Source: Meconema thalassinum (lineage: Eukaryota; Arthropoda; Insecta; Orthoptera; Tettigoniidae). Taken from it: DNA of 64,000 bases. Positions 1 through 11,130 of the stretch are shown piece by piece. Position 1 is the first letter of the stretch. Each line of letters begins with the position of its first letter. Below the pieces are notes generated by a model. It worked only from the letters and a program-made list of their open reading frames with translations, was not told the origin of the DNA and made no database searches. The position numbers were made by a program, and so were the translations under genes. Location: NCBI GenBank assembly GCA_946902985.2, contig OX336388.2, positions 1,509,102,545 through 1,509,166,544 of the forward strand. The letters are read 5' to 3'.

Positions 1-127
1 CACTCAACCGTGCCAAGAGGTGGCCGTATAGGATCAGCCGTGATACGGCAAGCGTACGTACAAACAGGTAGCGTGCACGCGAGGATCCAAACAAAAACTA
101 GAATTATAAGGGTTTAGCGCGCTTAAG

Positions 128-308
128 TAGACATAAGGTCATTGTAGTTCATAATTTTAAAGAGTAAACTACATACATATTCATGCACCCACGGGCAATT
201 ATTTTACTAAACATAAGGTCATTGTATTTTACTAGACATAAGGTCATTGTAGTTCATAATTTTAAAGAGTAAACTACATACATATTCATGCGCCCACGGG
301 CAATTATT
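128..308. repeat. Direct repeat, 76-bp segment twice
   Basis: Positions 128-203 and 233-308 are the same 76-bp segment with one A/G difference near its 3' end (tcatgcAccc versus tcatgcGccc). The 29-bp spacer repeats part of the segment (acataaggtcattgta at 211-226), so the array looks like a 105-bp period with an internal partial copy. Function unknown; probably a local slippage or unequal-crossover duplication. Confidence 0.85.
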
Positions 309-1022
309 CCAATGGAAATTCCTAAATGTCAGCATCGCAACATAATACATTAAACACTATATATATTTTTGTCTGTTTATCAAGTTCACGTGTACACGAT
401 GTCTATATTTTTGTTTTGTTTTGTTTCGTTTGCTAAGGTAACACGTAACCAATGTCTGTGAATTGTTTTCTTTCATTTTTCTCTCTTCTAACTTCCCCAT
501 TTGTCAGGGTGTTCCGTTTTATCCCACACCAATAAATACATTTTAAATATTTCCTTTAAATTATACCCTGGAACACCCATTTTTTTCTATTCTCTCCTAT
601 CTTCTTTATTGCAGGGAGCACTTTTTCCCCAAGATAGGGCGGACGACGCAATCATCCGTTCGGCCCTGGGTTTTTCCTCCCTGCACAACTATGTAACCAT
701 GTATAACCATGTTTTTTTTCTTTTTTATGCCGACAACGGCAATGGCGATTGTGCCTCAATAGCAATTATTTTCTTTATTCAACAATGTTAATGCACATTT
801 CACCATGCAATGTAAAATTTATATACATATATATCTATGTACACCCCATAACCCTCCCCTCTGAACACGGGCTGACCGCACACCTACACTTCTGCACGAC
901 GACACCCGTTCCATACGACGACGCTTACGACGCCACCACCAGAAGAGACGAGGGGGATTCAAAAACTACTACGACAACATCCCAACCCCAAGTGCCCTTC
1001 CCGGTCGCGAGGACGCGACCAA
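309..1022. other. No gene recognised
   Basis: AT-rich and T-rich stretches, a few short frames without recognisable motifs. I see no RNA gene, element end or repeat that recurs elsewhere in the window. Confidence 0.5.
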
Positions 1023-1338
1023 ATGGAGGAAGAGGCTTGTACAATACCCAAGGGGTATGCACCCCTTAGAGATCATCCCCCCCATCATCTGTCTAAATCT
1101 CATAAAAGGCAACCCTTTAAAAGCCTACCCAATATCCATCAATACTATAAGGGCAGCTGGCTACTCCATAAAGCAGCTCAACCCTTGCGTAATTATGACA
1201 CACAGCGACATACTACAAACTGGTTCAACTATGCCACAACGCGCTGACAGAACAGAGGCTAAAGGTATAAAAGGTGCCTTAAGTGGGTCACGAGGATCTC
1301 TCCATCATCAGTGCTTCGACGAGACAGCCGGAGGCTAA
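1023..1338 (+). pseudogene. Possible LINE ORF1-like fragment
   Basis: One frame encodes a stretch beginning near PLEIIPPIICLN and continuing KAYPISINTIRAAGYSIKQL. The pattern, a PPI motif followed about 25 residues later by a basic and hydrophobic helix, is reminiscent of the region before the zinc knuckles in jockey-type ORF1 (gag-like) proteins. There is no CCHC knuckle and no neighbouring RT, and overlapping frames are equally open. I treat it as a weak guess; it may be non-coding. Confidence 0.18.
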
Positions 1339-1908
1339 CGACAGTGTCAACCGAGGTGAGTCAGTCAGTCAGTGTTCAGAATCCTACTTTTGTAACCTAA
1401 CACCCACAGTTTGTACTCACATTATAACATCACAAGATCCCTTAAAAGGGACTAACAGTTACTCATTGCTGACCAATAAACACTTGGTCAGTCTCTTACA
1501 CTTGCATTACTGATCTACACTCTTCTTCACGTCCCAACGTCCTTCCTTACTCCCGTCACAGTCAGACGTGACACACCGTAGTAATAACGCCAACTCAGAC
1601 GTCATTGTATTCCTCACAGCGGCTCGCGTGCTCAAGTGAAGCGCGTGCCGAACCGCTGACACTAGCAAGGTGATTATATAATAAGTAGCCGGCTGGGCGA
1701 CTAGTACATCGACCCGCGTGCTAAGGCTACATCCCTTAAACCACATTTACAGTCTTTATAGGAGCGCCCCCTAGTTCCTAACGCTAAACAACACTCCACA
1801 CTGGTCAGCTTGCCCCTCCAAAGGCAGCTACCCCCTTTTAGACACTCCATTCAAAATCAATACAGTAACTCTTCCGTTTTAGGTCCTACCACCCCTAAAT
1901 AAGGGATC

Positions 1909-1970
1909 TAAAACAATACCCATGCATTTAGGAGTAAGTAGGCTATATGTTCTTTACTGAACATCTTGTT
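1909..1970 (+). mobile_element. 3' tip of a family C Helentron-like repeat
   Basis: This 62-bp stretch matches the reverse complement of the outer end of the family C element at 61813-61876: catgcattta, then gtaggct, then the hairpin atgttc-tttact-gaacat, then cttgtt. Similarity stops about 60 bp in from the terminus, so this is a truncated or mostly lost copy. It gives independent support for where family C ends. Confidence 0.8.
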
Positions 1971-2128
1971 TATTTTATATAATCCATCTTGTCATTACTA
2001 TAGTATATATACTGTATATATACGATGGTTATTATTATTTCAACGTACATGTTTCAATATTCAATGATAACTCCTTCAGCGTTTAACATTACTAAAATAA
2101 AATGGATATCCTTACAATATCCTTCTTC

Positions 2129-4080
2129 CTAGCCTTGTCCCGATGGTGCAGGGTCCTCTTTTTTGGTCATTGACCTCCATTTTGTCCGGTTTCGTGCGTC
2201 AGCTGGATTTAGGCCGGTAATTATTAAGTCACCATTTATTGGGTCTTGCTAACGCTGCTTCGGTCGTCCTCTGGGGCGTAGGCCTTGAACCTCAAAATGA
2301 AGGACAGAGTTAGTAACAGTATCAGACGCTGCACGCAGGGCATGGCCTTACCATCGGAGCCGTTTCTCTCTCATTTATCCATAATTGGGGCAACGCCCAT
2401 TTGCTCCCGAATTGTGTCGTTTCTGACATGGTCAATAAGGGAGATGCCCATTGTCCAACGGAGCATTGTCATTTCCGTGGCGTGTAGGTGACGTTCTGAA
2501 ATTTTGTCGGATGGTCGACATTCAACTCCATACAGCGCAACAGGCCGTACCACTGTCCGATATATCTTGGATTTGAGACTAAGTGGCATTTTGGTGTCGC
2601 AAAGCACACCCATGACCTCCTAACACCACAACCAGGTTGCGTTTACTTCATCATTGAAGTTGTTATCACTCTGCAGACGAGATCCAAGGTACCTGAAGCA
2701 TTCTGTCTTGACTAGATATTGTCCAGCGACTTGAATGGTATCGTCGCCAGGGTTTAACTCCAGATACTCCGTCTTTTTCACATTCAGACTTAGGCCATAT
2801 TGGGAGAGGCGGTTATTCCAGTCAACAACTTGACATTGGAGTTTTTCTCGGGTGACATCTGCAACCATTATACCATCTGCATACAGAAGGGTCCAAGGAA
2901 CATTCCTTTGCAGGTCACGAGTGATGGTGTCCTTCATAAGAACAAAAAGGGACGGTGATAGTGCTGAGCCTTGATGGACGCCGACATTTACAGGAAAGTT
3001 TTCCTAGGTGCCAACAGCACAACGTACTCTACTGCTGGTGTTCGTGTATAACATCTTGACCACCTTTAAAAATGACCCTGGCACACCATGGTTGCGGAGC
3101 GTATACCAAATCAACTCATGAGGAACACAATCGAAGGCCTTTTCAAGGTCAAGAAAGGCAATATGCAGAGGCTTTCTTTTCTCACGGTGCTTCTCCATGA
3201 GTAATCGCGCTGCGAAGATGGCGTCAGCGGTTCCAGCCCCCTTTGCAAATCCGCGCTGGTTGGAGCTAACTTCGGTGATGGGACGTAGGCGTCGATCAGG
3301 AACTCTCTCAAAGATCTTCATTGTATGTAAGAGAAGACGTACTGGGCGATAGTTTGAACATTCCACTGGGTCTTCTTTGTTCTTGAAAATCAGTACTGTG
3401 ATGCTTGTAGCCCAGTTAATAGGGATGAGGCCAGAGTCCAATATGGCATTGAAAAAGGTAACAAGTCAATCTATCGCAGTAGATTGCAATTTTTGAAGTT
3501 TCCAGAAGTCAGCAGGGAGGTTGTCTGGACCAGGAGATTTATGGTTTCTCATGCTTTTCAGAACAGTGGTAAGTTCCTGTGCAGTGATTTGGAGGACAGG
3601 CCCATTAGTTGGGACACCTTCTGGGATTGTTGGATGCGGAAAATCTATGTTTGAGATCTCCTCGAACTGCTCCGTCCATCGCTTGAGAATGGCATGTTTG
3701 TTCTGTAGTCCTTGGCCTTCCTTGCTCTTTATGCACACATAGTGTTCAATATCCCTTGCTGTTCCTGCTCGGGCTTTGGCCAAACGGTAAATGTCATTTT
3801 CACCTTCTTAGGTGTCCAAGTTAAGATAGAGGTTGTTGTAGTGGTTGGCTCTTGCTTCAGCCACGGCTTTCTTTGCCCCACGTTTAGCAGTGACGAATCT
3901 TTCTCTGTTCACGTCTGTCTTTAGAGAAAGCCAGCTTTTATATGCTTTCTTCTTATCACGGACCTTTTTTTGTACCTGATCTGTCCATATAGAGTCTGCT
4001 TGTCAATAAGGCGACGCCCTGGCTTTGTGGTACCCAATGTTTCTGCTGCAGCAGTAGTCACTGGCTAACAGAGATCAGTT
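2129..4080 (-). pseudogene. RTE-type LINE reverse transcriptase remnant
   Basis: Read on the minus strand this is one long endonuclease/RT polyprotein broken by frameshifts into frames at 3466-3783, 3004-3441, 2620-2937 and 2371-2613. In order it shows the endonuclease-RT linker (about 3800-4000), the NHKSPGPDNLPADF motif, FLDLEKAFDCVPHE (RT motif A), LLYADGIMVAD (motif C), KTECFRYLGSRLQ, and the C-terminal RNDTIREQMGVAPIMDK. The final DPAPSGQG followed by a stop lies at 2129-2131. Motif C has YADG where active enzymes have YADD, so the copy is dead even apart from its frameshifts. No poly(A) or target-site duplication was recognised. The type assignment (RTE-like) rests on recalled family motifs. 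Confidence 0.9.
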
Positions 4081-5046
4081 CATGTGGTGTCGATGGAATT
4101 CTTACAATAGTTTGATTTAAAAAAACGTTGCAATTACTTAAATGAAATAATTCATAAACACTTAGAAGATGTTGTTTCTAAACTGTGTCATCGGAGTTGC
4201 GATGGATGGTGCTGAAATTGTAAACATTGATAGAGGGAATTCGGATTTCTACCTTCGATATCTGCCAAAGTCAAACCTTTATTTGCAGGCTTATTCCAGA
4301 TGTATTTGTTCGAATAAATTCAAAAATATTTATATACTTCATTCCGTGTTGTTATATGATTGCTTCCTAGTGTTAGAAGATTCACTCGATCTAATGCTAT
4401 GCTCTCTTGTGTCAAGCAGGTTATACTTGCATCGGAGTTGAAATGAATGGAATTGTTCAAATGTTAATTGTATCTTGAGAATCACCAGTTATTGGAGGTA
4501 TTACAATGTACGGCGTGGTTGTGATGCAATATATAGAGAATTATCCTGTTGGTTGTATCATTTATATGTAACTAGTAAATTATTGAGTGCTTTAATTCAA
4601 TACTATTGCTTTCTTATAACAGTATAGGTCCATATGAGTTGGTTATATTTTATAACAATTAAGAGACGCAACGAGATGATTGTCATAAAATGGATTCTAG
4701 TGTTTCAAATGGAAGAAGAGGAATCCTATGATAATGGCTCACTCTAGAAAACAGAAAAACCCTTGAATTCAATTTCTCGCTAATATATTCTTCAAGATAT
4801 AAAATTTCCCCTTTTTTCAGGACCTTTTCTTTTTCAGATCCTTTCATACGGAGCTGAAATGTTTAGATGAAATTCCCCCTAATAGGCTATGCGTTATATT
4901 TTAACACGTCCGTTTTTCAATATTTACTTCAGTTTAATTTTGCCAAATGGAAATGTTCATGAAAGTGCTATTGAAATAATCCAATTTCTAAAGCGATTAA
5001 TGAAATATCAAATATACATTTATTTTCAATATGCTTTGATGAAGAG
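4081..5046. other. No gene recognised
   Basis: AT-rich sequence with only short frames. The 90-codon frame at 4169-4441 has no recognisable domain. No repeat shared with the rest of the window was found here. Confidence 0.5.
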
Positions 5047-6004
5047 TCCGTGAAGGTAGAATATTCCGGAGTTACTTATTGGTATCTTCATAGTGAATGT
5101 TTAAGACCATTCGCGAAACTTGAACCCAATCGTCTAGAGTCCGGTCAGAAATATTCTAATAGAATTAGTTTTACAAATCATAGAATCCAATAAGGGCATC
5201 TAGAATGTTCTGCGGATGTTGAAACTCCTAAGATTGAACATTCAAGTCCCAGCACAAACAATGGCCATTTTTATTGTGATTTATTCCCCTATTTTTTCCA
5301 CGGCCCAGAACTCTCTATCACCTATTTGGTATTGGAGAAGTTAAATGAAGGGTGGGCGTTTCACCACTGAACAAGTAGTTCGTGGTGATGTGGAACAGTG
5401 GTTTCACCAGTAACCAGAGTCCTTTTTCTGGATGGTATAGGGAAACTTATTAAGTGCTGGTACATATGCCGGAATAGCGGAGGTACGTCACCGAAATGTA
5501 ATCTGTATGCCATCTGTTGTGTATTGTCCAATATATGTTGTTGTTTTTTTTTTCTTATGGCTGGCTGCGTGGCTCTGTGGTAACGTTCTAGTTTGCTGTG
5601 CTCAAAGTCGCTGGATCGTATCCTGGCTCAGTCAGCTGGTATTTGAGGGTGAGCAAATTTGGGGGAGCCGTGTCAGTAGATTTACTGACTCGTTATAAAT
5701 ACCCTTCTTCGGGGCAAAATTTCAGCACACCAGTGTCTATTAAAGCCACAGATGTTAATAGGGACGTAAAACAAATAACATTATTATGTTTTAACTTATA
5801 TTTGGGGCTGCAACATCGTGGTTATATAGCCCCGTGTATTTGGGTGTGTGCGTGGAATTTGTGTGATTACAAGTGTTATTGTGATGGCTATACTAGTGTG
5901 TGTATTTGTAATTGAGGTATTATTTGGTGTGGAAGCGATCGTGGCCTTAAACATTCACTATGAAGATACCAATAAGGAACTCCGGAATATTCTACCTTCA
6001 CGGA
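5047..6004. repeat. 62-bp inverted repeat pair, arms 835 bp apart
   Basis: The arm at 5047-5108 is the reverse complement of 5943-6004 with two mismatches over 62 bp (core attcactatgaagatacc). The right arm sits inside a SINE family 3 copy; the left arm stands alone. The two arms could be ends of a foldback element or two insertions of a short unknown repeat in opposite orientation. Confidence 0.85.
5559..5800 (+). mobile_element. SINE family 2 (tRNA-derived head)
   Basis: It starts ggctggctgcgtggctctgt, with an A-box-like TGGCTCTGTGGT and a B-box-like GGATCGTATCC about 50 bp downstream, both internal RNA polymerase III promoter elements. The body runs through gtagatttactg and cccttcttcgggg. 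The same order is present in reverse at 39775-40043, which defines the family. The 3' end abuts a minus-strand family 3 SINE. Confidence 0.75.
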
Positions 6005-6215
6005 TTGTTTATCAATTGCCTAGAGAAGAACTGGGGAAACAACAGAAACCACTTCCAGGGTGGCTCAGGTAGGAATTGAACTAGTTTCTACTCAGTTGTG
6101 CCTCACGAGGCTGAGTCTACCCCGTTCCAGTCCTCAGACCAGTAATACATTTTTTGGTAGAGCCTGGAATCGAACCCTGGCCTCCGCGGTGACAGCCAAG
6201 AAAGCTAGTCGCTAG
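5803..6215 (-). mobile_element. SINE family 3, full-length-like
   Basis: On the minus strand it reads from a B-box-like GGTTCGATTCC near 6175, through ctgaggactggaacgg, a second GTT(C/A)AATTCC, the core ccaccctggaagtgg, and a 3' part ending in the ggggctat...cagcccc hairpin. Copies recur at 8560, 10420, 37795 and 48210. The 62-bp repeat at 5943-6004 interrupts its body. Confidence 0.75.
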
Positions 6216-6527
6216 GTACGCGTACGCAATGAAGCGGTTTAGTCATTACACTCTGGCGTGTAATACTGCAAAGTTTTATTGAGGTGCAAGAGTTGAAACA
6301 GAAATATACTCCTAAGAAATGTCTATGTACAGTAGTCTACAATGGAGTGTCAAACCAATATTTTCATATAGTTGTATTGTTTGAATGGCATCGTAGAAGA
6401 GTGGAAAGTGAAGGAATGGTTGTTTGATAACAGTATGAGTCAAGGTTCGTCAATACTGTATAACGTTTAGTAATAACTAAACAGTGAATATTCTATTTTG
6501 AATTCACCTTTACACGGTACTGACAAG

Positions 6528-7036
6528 CGGCTTCAGTGGCGTAGTTGGTAGCATGCTGAGCTCTAATGCCCCAAGATCACGGGTTCAAACCCGGCCGAAG
6601 TCGTTGGATTTTTCAAGAGCGTTATAAACCCCTAATTATGCCTTCCTTCGGAGGGGGAGTAAAGCCGGCGGGCCCATGTCGTAGATTTATGGGGTGAAAA
6701 GAACCTTCCACTATAATTGTGAGAAGCTAAATTTGTAGGTTAAATTTAATTAACGCTCTATTAAGTTCCAACGTTCGACGTCAGTTGCCGGTTGCGGTGG
6801 CATGTAATAGCCAAGTTCACAGCTAGGTTTCGTTGACGGTAGCACTTGGTAGCAAAAGTAGGAACTACTTGAAATTGATAGTCTGCACTCCTTACCTGAA
6901 GTACAGATAACACACACTAATACAGCCATCACATTAACACCGGTTATCAGACAGATTCTACACATACCCAAAGTACACGGGGCTACATGACCGTGTTGTC
7001 GCAGCCCCTTAAATGAAAAACCAACCAAACAATCAA
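6528..7036 (+). mobile_element. Chimeric SINE (family 1 head, family 3 tail) with TSD
   Basis: A perfect 12-bp duplication, GGTACTGACAAG, flanks the element at 6516-6527 and 7037-7048. The head carries A box TGGCGTAGTTGG (6537-6548) and B box GGTTCAAACCC (6582-6592), flanked by cggcttc...gaagtcg, which can pair as a tRNA-like acceptor stem. The middle matches the minus-strand copy at 26652-27047. The last ~140 bp (taatacagccatcac to gcagccccttaaatg) instead matches the family 3 tail. Confidence 0.85.
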
Positions 7037-7048
7037 GGTACTGACAAG

Positions 7049-7619
7049 GGCGGCCAAGTGCATGAGCGTCCCAAATGAACTCAAAGAGGTTCGTAGTTGG
7101 ACACAGAGCACTTCATAGTTTTACCTATTACATCAAGACTTGCTAATGAACTTAATTCAGGCATAGTCCGTTAGACAGGTGATTTACGTTCTAGACCCAA
7201 GGGAGATATCATTTGCAGTTCTTACCATGGTAGGCACATGGTGAACACAGAGCATTTCTTTTATAGTGTTATTATGTAGAAAAATTCAAATTATGATATT
7301 AATGTCGATGTTTTCTCTGTTCCATTTCACAGGTGAGTGCTGAGATCAACCCAATGTCTGCGAGTTACATAACCTCCATTACTTTGAGAATATAAGACCG
7401 TTTGATGTTAGTTCACCGAAATGGTTTGTATCACTGCTTAAAATTCATTATTATTTCCTGTATTATGCTAAAGTCACCCCTTGAAATCATTTTGGATATA
7501 GACTATTGGCCCTGTAAAGATTGCTGAAATACTGTTAAGTGCATTGGTTAGTTACTGCTGTCATTACGGGAGGAACATCGAGGTCATCTGTCCATCAAAA
7601 TGGTGTTATTTGGTTAAAT
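7049..7619. other. No gene recognised
   Basis: Unique-looking sequence without long frames, tRNA-like boxes or terminal repeats. Confidence 0.5.
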
Positions 7620-7805
7620 ACTGGACACTCTATCACGTACCAACGTTCGCCGCTAGGTGTCAGTGACAGTGGCATCTCTCTGGCAGTCAAAGTTGGAACT
7701 ACTGGAAATTGAAATTGATGGGGAGCCTAAGGGCGTTTAATTAAAACATACCCTGCTATGATCATTGGCTGCAATTCATTATAATAAATTAATAAATAAA
7801 TGGTG
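7620..7805 (+). mobile_element. SINE family 1, 5'-truncated
   Basis: It matches the 3' half of the family 1 SINE at 26652-27047 (reverse): ccaacgttcgccgc, cagtggcatctct, aagttggaactactgg, then the tail attggctgcaattcat followed by an A/T-rich (aataaat) stretch. The pol III boxes are missing, as expected of a 5'-truncated retroposed copy. Confidence 0.75.
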
Positions 7806-8559
7806 TTGTGAAGTATGGAACATTAAGGCAGGTGGCCGTCTGGTCGCTTCGACGAGGTAGCATGCAGACGGCTGCCTTACATTTCCACGCGTTCACTCTC
7901 TGTTCCGCGTCTTTTCAATCGCTATAAATAGAGGCCTTAAGTTATTTGAGCTAATTATTTCTACCACCATTGTGTAGAGTGACCTTCGAATAGTACCTCT
8001 GCCACTTACAATCCGATCAGGGGGTAGACGCTAAAATATTTGGGTCCTTATTACCTGAAGTACAGTATAAAGTAAGGTAGGTAATAATGTAAGTGTGGAG
8101 GAAGGTTGTTTTCTGAGCAAAACAGGGCAAAAATTATTGTTGATAGTCCTAAACGAACTCGCCTAAGGTGACCGGGAGAACACTGAGCGATACTGACCAC
8201 CACACCCACGCCATCCTCATGAGTGACAGATGCTACATTATCCAGTAGTAATGTGCCAGGAGAGCAACTAATCTCAACATTAACCAGATTGATAATAGCG
8301 GCTTACCTAACTAAAGCCCGAAATTCATCTATAATTGGCAACATTTCTCGTTTTACCCAGTCTGAATGGATCATGTCAGCATTATCCTGATAAACTCAAA
8401 TTTGCTTTCCTTTTTACAAATGAACCCGTACGATAATACCACAATTAATGCAAACACACTCATTTCCCTACGTAAGCTCATGCGTTGTTAGCTGAAACAG
8501 GCAGTGCCATTAATAATATATAGTATGTCCGCCTCGTTACGTAATGCTACATTGTACAT
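7806..8559. other. No gene recognised
   Basis: A short imperfect inverted repeat, ggccgtctg / cagacggct, lies at about 7847-7885. Otherwise no frames or repeats that I can name. Confidence 0.45.
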
Positions 8560-8790
8560 TATTCTTGTCTGTCACTGCAGAGGCCCGGGTTCGATCCGCG
8601 GCCCTGCCAAGAAATTAACTCTGTTCTGAGGGCTGAAACGGGGTACACTTCAGCCTTTTGCGGTAAAACTGAGAAGTGGCGGGTTTGATTCCTACCTCAG
8701 CCATCCTGGAAGTGGTTTTCCGTCGTTTCCCCATTTCCTTACTTACGGCCACTGCCCCTAAAATTATCCAACAACAACAACAACAACAAA
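8560..8790 (+). mobile_element. SINE family 3, ends in (CAA)n
   Basis: B-box-like GGGTTCGATCC at 8587, then ctgccaagaaatta, ctgttctgagggctg, ggcgggtttgattcctac, catcctggaagtgg and a tail of (caa) repeats at 8767-8790. The central part of the family (the cacactagtac block) is missing in this copy. Confidence 0.75.
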
Positions 8791-10253
8791 AACACCGGTT
8801 CTCGGCTTCTAATTTAGTGTAATCTGAAAACAGACAAATATTTAAATGTCTACATCAAGTATAGTGTGTTCACTAAAGAAATTACTTTTCGTTCAGCTAA
8901 CATGCCCAATCAAAGTGGGGAATAATACTTTTCTACCCATACCTAATAATCTGAAATTTAAAAAACTTGGATGTATTATATACTTTAGTACACTTCTAAG
9001 AAATGTGTATAATTCATCCATCATCTGACATGAATTCGTAGATAATATACCATTTAACTACGCGTTAAAACATAATATTTAACATGAGTGAAGTGTCAAA
9101 GGAACATTAAGAAACATTTGAGTCAGGATTAGTACGTCTCACAAAATCTGTTATCGTGGTCCAGTAGGTAATGAAGCTGTAAGTTGAAGCTTATGTCTAT
9201 CTCCCTCCGTTAAGCACGATGAGTAAGCCATCCAATACGATGTATAAGGTGTGGCTTGACTCTGTGTAGCCGTGATAATTAAGACTGCAGTTTTTGAGAG
9301 ATTGGGGAATATGGCTCGAGTCCCGAAATGTCTTTATTTTCAGCAATTCTGTTTGTAATTATCTAACTTAATAATTGGTCTAACATATGACAAGATCGTC
9401 TCACGTATTGAGCAAGAACAAAATTCCGACTTAAACTAACTTTGATACATTTGCCACTTAATCATTTCAGCGAGATTCCTAAGCACATTTGATATATGCA
9501 CGGCGAGATACGAGTTACTTGCTAAGACAAAGAGCGCAGAGCTACTTCATCTTATTGACAGCTTTGCGTGGAGAACATTATTGTGATCTGGAGTGCACCT
9601 TCCATTTGAATGAAGACTTTATTATGAACAATTCATACCTATACCGCTCACTTCAAAGGAGAGTCGTAACGTTCTTTATACAATATTCAATACTATGCGA
9701 CTTATTTCATGAATTATGAATACGCAAATGATATCATTAGATTTTATAACAAACACAAAGGGTAGGATACGTATGCTAAGCATCATAGAAATAGTTTGTC
9801 TTGTGGCTGTAATATGGGAAAATGCTCAAATTGTATCAGGATGGTTAGACGATTTCATTTTCAAGATTGTTGTCAAATGAAGCATTTCCGGATCAAAAGG
9901 CTTTTATTGTTATATGTTTTAGCGAACAACAACAAAAAACTAAGTTGAAAAACAATATTATGTGAATATACGGTATATTAAATGTGACGCAAATTGCTGT
10001 AATAATGGTATGATGTTGTGGTGAAAGGTTGAAGAAGGCACAATGTGCCGAAACATGTACCGATGGTGGCATAGTGATATTTTGTAGGCCTATTGAAAAG
10101 TGGACAAAGAAAGTTACGATTGATATCAATTCGAAAAAAATGAATACCATTTTGAATGTCAAGGACATACATTCAAACGTGAGTGTATTTTTTAATCTAA
10201 TAACGAAGATCGATCAAAGTGACAAATATTAAGTGAAATAGGACCAGTAGTTT
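8791..10253. other. No gene recognised
   Basis: AT-rich, with a few short unrelated frames on both strands (for example 9489-9719 and 9893-10168) that show no domain or repeat relationship. Confidence 0.45.
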
Positions 10254-10419
10254 TTAAGATCCTGGCCGTTGGGTGTAGCCTTCACTAGGTAGTCCATGGT
10301 ACACTGGAGAGGGTGTCAAGCCAGCCATGGTTTGCTCCTCTGCACGATCACAGCGGGGTGACTCACAAAGAAGTCCGCACACGATACTCGTGATAGGAAT
10401 ACTGTCCGCATCGTTGGGT

Positions 10420-10757
10420 ATTCCTGTCACCATGGAGGCGCGGGTTGATTCTCGACTCTGCCAAGACATTTAATTCTGGTCTGAGCGCTGGAACGGGGTA
10501 CACTCAGCCTCATGTGGCAAAACTGATAAGAGGAGGGTTCGATTCCTACCACCACAGCCATCTTGGAAGTGGATTTCCAACGCCACGGTTGGTTCCTACC
10601 CAAATCGTACCTCCATTACAAGTTTACAGTACACACTAGTAAAGACATCACACAAGTCACTTCTACACACACACACACACACACACACATAACTACACGC
10701 GGCTAAATGACGACGATGTCGTCGCAATGCCTCTAAAGAATCAACAACAACAACAAT
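10420..10757 (+). mobile_element. SINE family 3 with (CA)n and (CAA)n
   Basis: It runs from ggcgcgggttgattctcgac through ctgccaagac, ctggtctgagcgctgg, gagggttcgattcctac, catcttggaagtgg and acacactagtaaag to the cgacgatgtcgtcgc hairpin and a (caa) tail. A (CA)n microsatellite at 10665-10689 has expanded inside the body where other copies have a short cacacata. Confidence 0.8.
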
Positions 10758-10984
10758 ACGATAGGAATAGACGAATGAAAACATATCAATGTTTCTGTAT
10801 TTTGGTTCTGCAACAGAGGATGTGCTAACATTGATTTCTGGCTGAAGATTACAATGTTATTAAAACCTAACGGCGGTGATTTTTGAGGATCCAACCAGCC
10901 TTCGGGCTGACTACCTAACAGACAGACAGAAATATTGTATTTCCTCGGGTTTTCCACACTCCCTCCAGGAAAATGCTGAGATAG

Positions 10985-11130
10985 TTCTTTAATTCAAGTA
11001 CTGTGACACTTACCCTATTCTCAACCCTAATAATTACGGTTACACACATAGGAGCATTGGTTATCAAACAATGAACACATACCAAATTGCACGGGGTTCA
11101 TGACCAAGATGTCCCAAAGCACTAAAATGA
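10985..11130 (+). mobile_element. SINE family 3, 3' fragment
   Basis: The order tacggttacacacatagg, ggttatcaaac, acacataccaaattgcacgggg and catgaccaagatgtc matches the last third of family 3. It is degenerate and 5'-truncated. Upstream at 10905-10917 lies a short hairpin agcc-ttcg-ggct, not assigned to a family. Confidence 0.55.

Noticed and set aside
6528..6604. A functional tRNA gene
   Set aside because: A and B boxes are present but the sequence continues as a SINE with a target-site duplication, and no proper anticodon arm folds.
10025..10075. Hammerhead-ribozyme-like string (ttgaaga, ggcaca-a-tgtgcc, gaaac)
   Set aside because: Stem II and the GAAAC piece are suggestive, but the CTGATGA core is not matched and stems I and III cannot be paired convincingly.
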